Below, in pieces: positions 37,901-49,400 of a stretch of 64,000 nucleotides of DNA (within the stretch, counting starts at the first letter, position 1; every line of letters starts with the position of its first letter). Below the pieces are notes generated by a model that was not told the DNA's origin, made no database searches, and saw nothing but the letters and a program-made list of their open reading frames with translations. The translations under genes were made by a program, and so were the position numbers. The DNA is from Gymnogyps californianus (taxonomy: Eukaryota > Chordata > Aves > Accipitriformes > Cathartidae), in assembly GCF_018139145.2 (NCBI RefSeq), contig NC_059476.1, forward strand, positions 12,889,001-12,953,000. The letters are read 5' to 3'.

Positions 37901-39839
37901 TATTGGTGTTTTGGCTTTACCTCATTTTACTTTTGATTCTTTACTTTGCTTTTGATGATCTATGCCACAGACTATCTCTTCCCTAGGTTTTCATTTCCAG
38001 TGAATTTACTAGGTGTCTCCAAGAAGAAGCTGGGTGAGCAACACGGACTAGTTTGTTCTAAGGGTTGTTCACCATAGACAGTACAGGTGTGACTGATCTC
38101 TGCGAAGAATACTATGCTTTAGCAGAATAGATGTGAACTAGTCTTTAGCAGTTCACAGAGGGACAAGGTTTGCATCATAACAAGGACAGTGTAGATCAAT
38201 CCGGGTGGATCATTCTGATTTCAGGACAAGAGTGCCTAAGCCCATTCAGCATAATTCTTCCAAGCTCTCAGGTGACAAAAAAGCACTTACAGGGCCTCAC
38301 GCTCTGCTTGGGCAATTGGGGAGAATTCTAAGTTTCTGTCAACTTTCAGTCTGGCCAGCCTGGTCGGCATTCACGTGCTACCCAGATTATTAGGACAATC
38401 CTTCTTTTCCTTGTCCTTGCATTCAACAGTCGTAAGTCTTGCTGCTGCCTAACGCTGTGCATTGTGGTATTAGTAGATTTGCTCTTCTGCCTTGTTCAAA
38501 TGGCAACACTTGCATGTTCATCATAATTGACTGTTTCCCTTCACCTCTCCCCTGATATAGATAAGAGTAAGAAATAACCTCACCCTGATTACGTGGCTTC
38601 CTTTTATCCTATACGACCTGTCCTCTGTCCTGTTGGAAGATTCCCACTATCATCATCCCGTGACCTCAGAAGCTATTGACCAAATTCTAGTTAACCTTGA
38701 CAGAGGGATTCAAAGCCTCAGACATATTGAACTACTAGTTTTCCTAAAACTTTCCAAATGGCAAAGGTTTTTCCTTCTCCTTGGCCTTTTGAAAGGTACA
38801 GGAGGTGTGTTGTATGGTGAAAGGGGCAGCTTGCTGAAGACATAATGGTTGGGTTGTACTGAAACCCATCTGTGTGCTCAGCGCAGCCCCAGATGATAAC
38901 AGGAGTGTGGATGGCTATGAAAACGTGACCTGTACCTACAGCTTGCATCAGCAGATGGAGGTCTAGCCATGTGGCTACAGATTCCGGCAGGCCTTTTACT
39001 AAATATACGCAAAGGGATGGATGGTCCTTACTTTGGATATGATAGAGACAGAGGGACAGGTATTCTCTACTTAGGTTGCCAACCTGAGGTTCTAACTCTC
39101 AACTGAAATAGCAGTGAAGGCAAGTTAGCCAAATTTATTTTTCTTCAACCATTATTTTAAGGGGAAATAAATAACTCATCTGGGTCACCTACAGATAACA
39201 TCTCTTGGCCCTCCCACCCCCCTATTTCCTTTCTTTCTGATTTGGGTAAGATTTTGAATAACTATCCAATGCAATATGTAAAATCTGGATTAGATGATAA
39301 AATATGAGCTGCTTCTCCTGCTTGTCACATCTTTAAATTATTTATAGCAATAATCAGCTGAACTATATTAAGCCAAAAATTGCAAGAAATTTGAGTGTGT
39401 ATATTTCTGTTCATTTAGATTACTCCAAATAAAAGTTGATTAAAAAGAAGAAGAAAATTGAATTAAACTGATTATGCAGAGAAATGTAAATTTCAGTTTC
39501 CTATTGTTTCTTTGTTATGCCCCCCCATCATCCAAGACTTTTTGATGCCTTCTGTAGGTGGGAAACTGTTTTGTGATGAGAAAATTCTTTCTGTAAGGGA
39601 AAAAAAAAATACATATTTTGGTAAACTCATAGAAAAATTCATAACTTCATTTCCAGTAAAATCTACAGTCACAACTCAAACTGGAAGCAAGACATTTTCA
39701 AAATGGAGTCTTAAATCTGTTTTAAAATGCACATTTAAACCGTGTTTAATCTTGTATTTCTTCCTTTTGACATGGATATTAAGGCTCTTTCCAATCCTTA
39801 TTTACACACACAAAACCCCAGAAAACTTATGTTGTCAGG

Positions 39840-40025
39840 GTGGAGTGGGAAGTCAGTGGAGCCTGAAGGGACTTGCATTTGGCTCTGTCACAGACTTCCT
39901 TCAAATGCAGTATTAGTTATCTAGTCTTCGCCTCCATTTTCCCCACCTAGAAAGTGGGAACAGTAATACTTGCCAGCCTGCTGAGGGCCTCATGAGAAAG
40001 GAGTAATCAGAAATGTGTTCACTTA
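39840..40025 (+). repeat. MIR SINE fragment, sense
   Basis: GGGAAGTCAGTGGAGCCTG, TTTGGCTCTGTCACAGACTTCC, CGCCTCCATTTTCCCCACCTAGAAAGTGGGAACAGTAATACTTG and GGGCCTCATGAGAAAGG follow the MIR consensus from the middle of the head to the 3' core. This is the clearest MIR copy in the window. Confidence 0.7.
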
Positions 40026-40889
40026 GGGAGTGAGACGTGGGTCCCTTGAGTTTTGAAATCTCTTCTTTTTCTTTACCCCAAGATGTCTTTAAAAGTTAAT
40101 TTCAACCTGCCAGGGTAAATTTGAAGTGTTTTAATGCTGTGACATGTGCAGTGCCATTACAGACATTTAAAGAAATGCTAACCAGCTCTTTGGCTTGTCA
40201 CTGCTGTCAGACCACTTAACACTGCCCTCTTGAACCAAACTCTTATGAAGGCAAAAAAAGCCCTCTGAACTAGCTTTGCTTTAGCTTAATCCCTGCTTAA
40301 AGCAAATGAGCTATAGCTGAAAATCAGCCAAGATTCATTAATAAAGTGAGGAAGAGGAGACCAGGGAAGGTGTAAAGACACAGTATGGCTGCTCCCAAGC
40401 TGCAGAAGGGCCTTTAGCAGAGGCAGTGTGTCAGGGACATGAATCAGTTCAGTGTTGAAAAGCCTGGGCTGTTCAGTGGGATACAGGAGTTTTAAATAAA
40501 AATCTTGTGTCCTGCCTTAAAAAGTCTATGGGAAAAATTCCCCAGACTTTCTAATGTGATAACCTGTGTGCTGGCGGGGGGACTGGTAGCCATCCAGAGT
40601 GTGACCTCAGGAGAGAAACTTTTACAAATGAGGGTAAGGTCTGCCTCTTTGCTGCAAGGAAACTGTGTCCACAGACACAGGATTCATTGTGTTTTACATC
40701 TTGCAATTGCTCTTCAATGTGGAGATGTAAAAATCCCCTCAAAATGTGTCAGTCTCTATGAGCTAGGCAAACAGTTCCCATCAGAAATGGGCAAGGCCTT
40801 GGGGAATTATTTATACAATGAGTTAGAAAGACAGTCAGTGGTGAGAAGCATCTAGTTGAAGCAAGGTAATTTGTAAAGCAAGAGTAACT

Positions 40890-41204
40890 TTGTATGAAAA
40901 TAAAGAATGGGATAAAAAACTCCAGTTCTTCCATGAGAGAGAAGCTGAGATCAGACATTATTACTTTCTGGAAAAAATACTAGGGTTACACATAGAGTTA
41001 AATCCAAACAGGCATCAGACCAAAAGTGACATCTATCAATGGCTTGTGAAAGGCTTAATAGGAAGAACAAGTGAACTTAAATGGTTAGCTGTTGAAGAAG
41101 ACTTTGACATTACTAGCTTTTGTGAAACATGGCGGCATGGCAAAAATCAATGGAAAACTTTACTACTTGGCTATAAAACCATGAAGGAAAGAGTTTCAAT
41201 TTAA
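40890..41204 (+). pseudogene. Old LINE endonuclease remnant, 104-codon frame
   Basis: The frame is open for 104 codons. Its second half reads ELKWLAVEEDFDITSFCETWRH and then YKTMKERV. The DITSFCETW stretch resembles the EXK-III-type endonuclease segment of CR1-like LINEs (a 'DIIGITETWW' type motif, where the Glu is a metal-binding residue), and the spacing to the following GYK is right. The DNA around 41060-41200 also follows the order of old turtle-type CR1. The first half (40890-41020) I do not recognise. It is surely non-functional: there is no full domain and a CR1 3' end sits only 300 bases on. Confidence 0.5.
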
Positions 41205-41640
41205 GTGATGAGGGAATAGCACCTCAGTCTAGAAAGATCTCCAGAAAGAAAGAATGCAAAAGTCAACAGCTCTACAGCAGAGTTTACAAACAGGCTTAAA
41301 ACATTGCACACAAGAATACAAATATTCTCCAGAATTACCAGCTCTGGTATTTTTCACATTCAGATGTGAAAGATCATTTTTAATATCTTAGTTATTCCTC
41401 TATTTGAAAACTTGTTCAGTGAAAGCCTTTTGTAAGTGCAGTCTGTGACTCCATAGTTCTGCCTTCTGTGAGCTGAAAGCCTTCTATCCAAAACTCTGCT
41501 CATCTAGAGATTAATACAATAGCAACTGGCAAATCTTGTGCTCAACTGGCCAGTCCCTTTGGAGACAAACCAGGTGGCAAACGTAGTTATGCGGGAGGTT
41601 GGAACAGATGATCTAATAGTCATTGCTGTTTCTTACTTAA
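41020..41640 (+). mobile_element. Ancient CR1-like LINE, internally deleted
   Basis: An endonuclease-like stretch (41060-41200) is followed at 41520-41640 by a CR1 3' end that contains GGAGGTTGGAACAGATGATCTAATAGTCATTGC, the usual closing block. Both are in sense orientation, so they may be one copy that lost its middle, or two independent fragments. The sequence between them (41210-41520) is not recognised. Confidence 0.5.
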
Positions 41641-44600
41641 AATATGTGACTTCTGCTAGGGGTGAATTCACATGCAGAAGGAGAAACAGGCTAGAGCCTA
41701 TCTCTTCACACTGCTCCTGGTCACGACGGGCTGCCCTGCTCTGCTGCTCCCTAACCACATTACAGATGCTTCTGGTCCTGCCTCCCAGGGCTGGCTGCCA
41801 CTCGGACAGCAGTTAGAGCAGCAAATTAAACTGTGGAGGAAGGAGGGTGAGGACATGATACACAGACAATCTTCTCATGGTGGAGGTGGGGGAAGCAGTC
41901 ATGTTAATATGTGAAAACCAGGTGTAAATGGTGGAAAAAGAAAAAAAACATAGTAAATGGTCCCAATTAGTGATCACTTCTTAATGATGTGTGTTATAAC
42001 AAGGAACTTCATCTGTTAAAATATGCCTTTTATGGGAAGAAAGCTGCACTCTTCATAGGCAGGAGACATGATGTTACACAGCTTAAAGTCTGCATGTAAT
42101 GTTTTTCTTTTGTCTCATGGAGTCTTCCAGAAAGTTCTTGTTGCAAAAGAAACCTTGACCAAACAATCAACTGGTTGATTCTTCAAGTCTTCAGCAGCTT
42201 ATGTAAAATAAGTACAGACAACCTTAAATTTGTAACAAAGGAGAGTGAACAGCAACTTGCTAGGGAATTTATTTAATCTATATATTCAAACTGACAGTCC
42301 TCTGAATTTCAGCCTGTGCTTCTTGAGAAAGAAGAAAATTTCCATAGGGTTCATGTTACTGGTTGATTCAGAATGCCTATTATAATTGTGAAATATTGGT
42401 AGGAATAGATTGAGATATATTCGTGACAGTAGGTGGACTAATGGAATTCAGTGACTTTATTTAAAATGTGCAGGAGTTTATTATAATACTGTAATAGAAA
42501 TGTCATTTACCCTGACGGGAGGAGAAGGAAAAGCCCTGTCAATGAATAATAATGAAGTTATTTAAATGTCAACTTTCTTGCAAATAGTTTGCAAAATATA
42601 AATTATTCTACATGTTTCTAGTTTTGTTTTAATTTATTAGTCAGGGAAGTCAGAGCTTCAGTCCCACAGTTTTGGTATTTTTTTATACTGTCAAATGAAC
42701 TAGTAATAATTAAAATGTTTATCTTCTAAGGTGTTTGCAGAAATCATTCTGCTTCACTGAAAAAATAGGGAGTCTGATTCTAAACAGCTACTGGTAAAAT
42801 TTGGGATGGATTTAATGGAAGCAATTACAACTAAAATGATGGGACAAGTGTGAAGTTCAGAATAGAGTCTAAATACTCTGTTCTGAATATTATTCTTTTA
42901 CTAAGTGTCATCTGCGTTTCAGTAACATCCACAATGTCCTAACACATATCTATTTTTTTCCATATTTAGACTTGCACATATATCGTATCTCTCTGCGGAC
43001 CTTCTTTTTCAAACTCAGCTGGACTTATTTTGACTTAGCCTGTAACTGTACCAAGCCAAATCAAGCCAAAATGAAACAATTTATGCAGGGATTTAAATTA
43101 ATTTGATGAAACATGTATAAACACCCCCCTCCCCCCAAACAATTTGAGAAACCATTGCAACATGCATGTCTACACAAGAGCTAATAAAACAGGGTTTACT
43201 GTTCACTTATTTACATGTAGTTATTTCAGTAGCTGTGGCTTTTCAGCAGATGGTTCAGAAGGTATAGGGTTTCATTTTTGTGTTTTCAGCTCTACAGGTC
43301 CTAGGTTTAGTCCTTTCAGATGATTTATCCAGGCATTTTCTTGCTCTGCTCATGTTATACAGATGCATTAAAACTGAGTTTTCTCTGCAGGGCTTCAGAG
43401 AAGCAGCGTACCACACAAAGTGTGGGAGATGTTGGTTGATACATATCTGTTCCCCTTCAGATAACTGGGATAGAATTTGTTGATCCTACACCATCGTTAC
43501 TGCCGACACCCTGCTGAGGTGCATCTGTCTTTTGCAACACTTCTAGGTTAGGCTGGCTTCCTGGACCACACATGATACATTTTCATGAGTTAGGAGTCTC
43601 ATGCTGCTTTATACACTCATTTAATAAGACAAATGAAGAACTCATTATTCAGGCTGCTAATCGATGCGTACTTGTATACATATATATAATAGGAATAAGA
43701 TGAATGCAGGTTGGTGATACCCCTGGGTTAGATTCCAACAGAGGCTTCACGTGTACGCAGTGTTTCATTTGATACAATTCTTTTGTTCTGTTGCTCTGTG
43801 TGTGTGTCTTTATCACCATTTCTTTGTGTTAAAGCACTTCTAGGTGCCTATCTACTGTTGTATAACATTTACTTCTCTGTTAAAATTAAGGGTAATTGTA
43901 AAGTGGTGTAAGAGAAACAACAACTTGTAACTGGGCAGGTAGAAAGACTGGCTATTGCTAGTTTAGAACATGATAATGAGAGTAAGATCTAATAGTAACT
44001 CCTTTGATTGCTTGTGTATTTGTTCATCTGCAAAAAATGATGTTTTTCTAAGCTTTCCAATCTTTTAGTTGCTTTTATAGATGTTGACAGAAGCACATGC
44101 TTCCATCTGTATATAATGCCACCTGTAAATAAAGCTATGAATGCAAAATAATTGCCTAGAGATTTGAAGTAAGAAATGGCTGGCAATTCTGACTAAGGTT
44201 ATCATTTGCAATAGGTCTTCAACATCTGTTTGCCTGTGCTGTGGCAGGGGTACTGGCTGCTTTTCTTTAACAATTTCAAAGCAAGTTTTGTGTGTCAGAT
44301 TTTCTTCACTCCTATCCCCATTTGAAGGGTCCCATTTTGAAATCACTGTCACTAGTATAAAGAAGAGCTGCATTACTTCATTAATATATTTTTTCCGAAC
44401 TCAGCAGGTCAGATTTAGTCCTTACATTCTTTATGTGTCTTTATCAGCCCAAACTTCGCTAAGGATAGGCTTTGTTTTTTAGGCAGACCACAACAGAAAT
44501 ATTAATTTCTGAGAAGGCTGGGTGGTGAGGTGGACGAGGTAGCCAAAGTGAACCAGCAGTCCTTGGCAGGGCTGTATTCAGCATCCTGCTGTGGCTCCCT

Positions 44601-44820
44601 TCACCTGAATGCTGGAACATCTGTGAAATATTCAGTAACAGAAATAACTGTAACAGTATCCTCCTCCTCAGTCCACTGAGGAAATAGCTCGGTTAGTTTA
44701 TATGTGCTCCTTAGAGAGATGACCTTATAAAGGGAAAGATCAATCAATAGATGAGAAATTGACGTTAATGTTCTAACCAACAAAGGTCATATATGCACAC
44801 AGGGATGCATGTGTTTATCG

Positions 44821-44853
44821 GGGGAAAGGAGAGAAAGGAAAGAAAGGGAAAAA
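44821..44853. repeat. Homopurine tract
   Basis: An uninterrupted run of A and G (GGGGAAAGGAGAGAAAGG pattern) of about 33 bases, with the complement purely pyrimidine. Tracts like this can form triplex DNA. Confidence 0.75.
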
Positions 44854-46174
44854 GCTATGGTCATAAACCATAGGTCAATTGTTACATGACCAGGACAGAT
44901 ACATGCAAATGCTTTGATAAAGTTCCTGAATAGAAAGACTCAACTTTAATGCAAATCCACATTTTAGTGCAAGTTATCTTAATGGGTAAAACACCAAGCT
45001 GCTGCTTTCTTGTTTTATTCATGTACTGATTGCAAAATCTGAAATCCCAGAAGCTGTGGTACGAATGTAGGTATGGAACCAGATTCAGAAATTTAACACC
45101 CTCCACATTCTGCGAGAAAAAAAAATAATTTGTAGACATTAAGTGTCTTAAATACCTTTGTGAATTTAGCCATTGTTTCCCAGATAGGAGAGAACCTGGA
45201 AATAACGGGTGCCTAGGGTTTACTTTAGCATGACTGGTTTTGGAGTGATTAGCAGAAGGGAAAATTCATGTTACTGCTTGCAAGTGAAGTTCTATATGGA
45301 CCCATTTGTACATTTTAAAGACAAGATGCAGATTTACTATTTGCAAGAATACGTTATACTTTTAAATGTCTCTGTTACTGACATACATGTCACTTTTCTG
45401 CAATTTGTGGTTACCAACTGTACTGGCTTGGGCTGATTATCTAAATCTCCTGGATACTAAGACATGATTCAGGCAAGCATGAGCTGCATAATGAACAAAA
45501 CCTCTGCTGATAATTGATCTTGGTTCAGTCACATGTTAAGAGTAGATGTTACAGGAACTCTGCACAGTCGTGTTTGTTCACTTGTTTTGTTCTTCCCAAA
45601 GACATGTAGTCAGTGTCTCTATGGGCAACCCTCATATCAGAAATACATTATTTTCTCTATTGAATGGTGGCTCTTAAAGCAAGAATAAAGCACATGTGTC
45701 TATATGAAAAAAACATATAAATTGTAGGTGTAATGCTCATGCAGTTAGGTTTTCAAAAGGACATCAATGTTTTTTGTAGAAAACTGAACTCCAATTTCAC
45801 TGAACAGTCAGCTGGAGCAGCTACTTTGGAATATGCTGAGAAAAGACTTTCATCTTAACAAAATTAGTCTAAGCTTGGAGTACACAATGAACTGATAACT
45901 TTAGTCTCTTGCTGTCTGCTATTTGGCATTTCTGACAATCATTATCATCTTCTATATGCAGAATTTAGCATTTCTTATTGTACATGTTTATTTTAAAATG
46001 CTTTGGGAAGATGCTGGTTTAATTTTTCCTAATCTAATTTAAATGCAAATTATAAGCACTCACATGATGCTGTGTGTATACAATTAAGTATCATTATATA
46101 CTACATGAATCATTCAAAAAGCTCTAGAGAGCTATTCCACTATGTAAAGCATGACTTCTATTGAAAAGTCGCCA

Positions 46175-46264
46175 AGGGATCTAGTGGAAGGTATCCCTGC
46201 CCATGACAGGGGTGTTGGAACTAGATGATCTTTAAGGTCCCTTCCAACCCTAACCATTCTATGA
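46175..46264 (+). mobile_element. CR1 LINE 3' tail, very short, next to exon 3
   Basis: GGATCTAGTGGAAGGTATCCCTGCCC through GGAACTAGATGATCTTTAAGGTCCCTTCCAACCC to CATTCTATGAAG is the last 90 bases of an avian CR1 in sense orientation. It is similar to the 3' end of the 4.2-5.4 kb element (one octamer only). It is the youngest-looking fragment in this part of the gene and ends 60 bp before the exon 3 acceptor. Confidence 0.92.
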
Positions 46265-46324
46265 AGTGACTTGTGGTTTTGTGATTAAGTGTTCGTACTT
46301 ATAAAATCTCTCTTTGAATTGTAG
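46265..46324 (+). other. SORCS1: 3' splice acceptor region of SORCS1 exon 3
   Basis: This 60-bp stretch between the end of a CR1 tail and the exon must hold the branch point, unless that lies in CR1 sequence. It contains TGTGATTAAG (about 46278-46287), a fair branch-point match, then a modest pyrimidine tract and the TGTAG acceptor. The tract is interrupted by GAA, so the site looks weaker than the exon 2 acceptor. Confidence 0.7.
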
Positions 46325-46424
46325 GTCAACAGATTATGGGACAACGTATGAGAAACTGAATGATAAAGTTGGCCTGAAGACTATTTTGAGCTACTTGTAT
46401 GTCTGTCCAACAAACAAACGTAAG
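46325..46424 (+). CDS. SORCS1: SORCS1 coding exon (probably exon 3), VPS10P Asp-box
   Basis: This 100-bp internal exon gives the last base of the Arg codon split by the previous intron and then 33 codons, from STDYGTTYEKLNDK to CPTNKRK. Residues STDYGTTY fit the Asp-box (BNR) pattern S-x-D-x-G-x-T-aromatic that recurs in VPS10P propeller blades. The acceptor is CTCTCTTTGAATTGTAG at 46324 and the donor GTAGGT starts at 46425, leaving phase 0. The family sequence continues with a residue pair such as IM, so the next exon should start on a whole codon. A second GT (GTAAGG) lies five bases earlier at 46420. The exon is intact. A CR1 fragment ends 60 bp before it, so its branch-point region lies in a very short unique stretch. 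Confidence 0.93.
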
Positions 46425-49400
46425 GTAGGTGATAATGTGGTTGGCTCATTTTGACTTTGTGATGCAATTTCTGTCCTGGTGATCTCTCCCAATTTCCTCA
46501 ATATCTGTTGCTATTTAAATGGCTGGAAACTCTCTCTTTCTGTCTCCCTCCCCTTGAAAAAATACATAGCTTTACCAAAATATAAGCTACTTGTACCATC
46601 TATACTACCTACCAGTGTACTTTAGGGAATATACATTAGCAAAAAGATGGCCATTAAATGGATAGGCTTAATAGGTATCATGCATTTAATTGTTTGCTTA
46701 CCTTCTGGACGGTGATGATTTTGTTGTCTGAAAGTGAGAGAGACTCATTAAAATGGCAGAAATGCATTTACAGTGGCCAGATTGTATGTAACATTATTTG
46801 TCTTTTAAGTGCTCCCAATAGCGAACTGAACAGGATTTAACAAATTCCTGCAGAGAAAATGCCTTCTGAAGCCCAGAAGGTTTTAATCATGCAAGCACCC
46901 TACTGACTAACAATTTACTAAGAATTTATAACGCTGACATATTCAGAAAAGGAATCTGATACCTTCTTTGAGATACATTTTTGACAAAATTTTTGTAATT
47001 TGGAGGTATGCAATAGGATGTGACAAAGCGCAGTTCATAATGATGATGAAGACTTGTATTCTCACATATGCTAACGTGGATCTGCTAGTAAACCATATTG
47101 TGTTTAAAGACTCTCCTTCATATGCTGTTTAAAAAAGGGTTTAACTCTCATATTTGGTGATAGGCAATCATCACTACTGGTGTTTTGGTGTGGAAACTAA
47201 AAAGTAGTTTAAATCATCCTGAAATTACTAGCAATTTCATTTCAGATTTCCTCATATGTTGGTCCAGAAAAAAAATGAATGAAAATAAAATAAAACCATG
47301 ATTAAATAAATGGCAGTGGTGATGCCATTGTCCTCTTCACTTATTAGCTGTGAGGCTACAGTGCACACGCAGTGGGTGGAAGGCCCAACTCCAGCTCTTT
47401 ACCAGAGGGAATACAAACCTGGCTAGAGTAGTTTTCTCTCTTTGCTTTCTGGCCTAGTGGATAGTTCAAGTTATTACAGGCAAAACTGAATTGCATCAGC
47501 AGAAAATGCTAGTGAAGACTCACCTCTAAAGGAGGCAGTGTATATTTGGGCAGCTAAGGTCACTATGATGCTGTTTTCATTATACTGAAACATTTATGTA
47601 TTCTTTAAGACAGACTGTGAAAGAAGAGGGACTTGTCCTAACCAGAGAGGACAATGCTTAGCTTTGTTCTCTTGTAGTTCATGTTTAACTCTCTGTTCAA
47701 AAGAAACAGGCACTTCTAGGCATGAGTCATTTGACCTATCAAGAAATTGACTCTAGGATGATACAAATCATATCCTAACGTCACCTACTTTTCTCCAATT
47801 GACTGTAAGTGGAAGTCTGTACCACCAGCTGAGGTGTAGACATGTGACAGGGTATACTTGATCCTACTCTCTACTCCGTCTGAGCCTGTGAATAATGTTT
47901 TGTTCATAACCAAGGAACCTTTGACTGATGTTCAAGGACTTTCTTCCTTCCCCTGGTAAAACAGTGTTTGCAAACACTGGAACATAAAACTAGAGCGGAC
48001 TTTTGGGATCATGCATTCCACTTCCTTGCTACAGGTAGCTGCCTCTTGGCATAGCAGACCACCTATGTGGTCTTAACAAGACAGATATCAAGTGCTCTCT
48101 TAATGGTATTCTGATTAATGGATTGTAGCTGTGGAATTCCAGTCCTTATCTATTCTGATGAATTTAGGTTTTGCTGGAAGACCCTCAGAAAAAAAAGAAG
48201 TTGGCTACCACTTACCTTTGTAATGCCACCTGATTGATAAGTCATACCTACCTACTTTGCTATGATTATACAAGACTGGAAAAAGGTTTAGGGGTGGAGA
48301 GATAAATGATCATAATCAAAACAAGAAAAAAGCATGGGTTCAAGTCTCCTGATGGAAGTCAGATTAAATTGGGATTAAATGGTCCCAAATTAGTGGAGAG
48401 ATGTCATCTCATTGCAGCTGACCCAATGAAGATACGAAGCTTTTCACTAGAAACTAAAGAATGAAATTATCAGATCACTCAAATGTCCTTCAGATTTGAG
48501 ATTTGAAAGGTTGGTCTCCTGGCACAGCAACTGTGGTGTGGAGGGTACATATATAATCATGCCTGATGTTTGTTGGAGAGTAATAATACTGTTCTCTAGA
48601 ACTAAGAAGGGTTTTAGCTGGGCAAAATCTGCATGATCCCTTAGCTATTGTGGTGCAGAGAAACCCAAGAAGAAACTAAGGGTTTTGCAAGCATGTTAAG
48701 CCAACTTAAGTGCAGACTGGCTCTGAAAATCCTTCACCACCTCTGGCTGCGCCTTCCCACTCCTTTTCTCACACTGCTGCCTTTGTTTGTGTAGCCATCT
48801 GGTGAGCTGGATTGAGGAGTAATCTGCCTGAAAACTAATCCCTTTCCAGCTCAAAAAACAAATAGAAGAGATGAAAAAGCTTTCAGGTGGAAGGGTGGAA
48901 CTGCCTGTTCTGGCAGTAGACTGCACTAAAGTTGGCCTATAATCAATACGGGACAGTGCCAGAGGAAAGCTGCAACACCTGGGATGAAAGGACCTACGTA
49001 ATAGTCTAAGATTGAATTTTCCAAAACTTACTTCAGGAGGAGCAGAATTAGGCTTGCAGGGAGAGCTTTTGAAGGTCCTGCTAATGCTATTTCTGTAGAA
49101 CATCAGGCCATTCCTCCAATAAACATTTAACTTTAGGCACCTTAGCTAGTCCCCCGTCATTAAGAGGGCATGGGGAAGAGGATGTAGAGCTATATTATAT
49201 TTCCATGCTAAAAATACTTTCACAGGGAAAGCAAAAATACTAAAACTCAGGTTCTTTATCATACCTGCTGTGGAGTGGAAAGCAGAAGGAAATATATTTA
49301 CAAATTTTGCCACCAAGAACATTTTCAGCAAAAACCTGTGGATCCTGAGACCTGATTTTTTTTCTCCCCCTGAAATTCTGATAACACTGTGAGAAACTCT

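Larger units (their letters stand above)
9243..46324 (+). other. SORCS1: SORCS1 intron 2 (37,082 bp)
   Basis: The intron is bounded by donor GTATGG at 9243 and acceptor TGTAG at 46324, and interrupts an Arg codon between its second and third base (phase 2). I saw no further exon between them, and the family protein runs without a gap across the junction, so none is expected. The contents are AT-rich unique DNA with sparse old repeats, listed separately. Stretches in which I recognise nothing are 9243-10150, 11490-13430, 13750-18970, 19120-20780, 21760-23090, 23280-30700, 31060-39830, 40030-41010 and 41650-46170, apart from the small motifs listed. Confidence 0.9.

Noticed and set aside
40505..40855. 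116-codon + strand frame
   Set aside because: No similarity to any family I know, ordinary intronic composition, and no splice or promoter context; probably chance.
47980..48215. Possible antisense CR1 fragment
   Set aside because: ACTTTTGGGATCATGCATTCCACTTCC has a CR1-like ring, but the rest does not follow the CR1 order well enough to claim.
48696..49103. 135-codon minus-strand frame in intron 3
   Set aside because: The longest unexplained minus-strand frame there, but without domain, repeats or conserved motifs that I can see.
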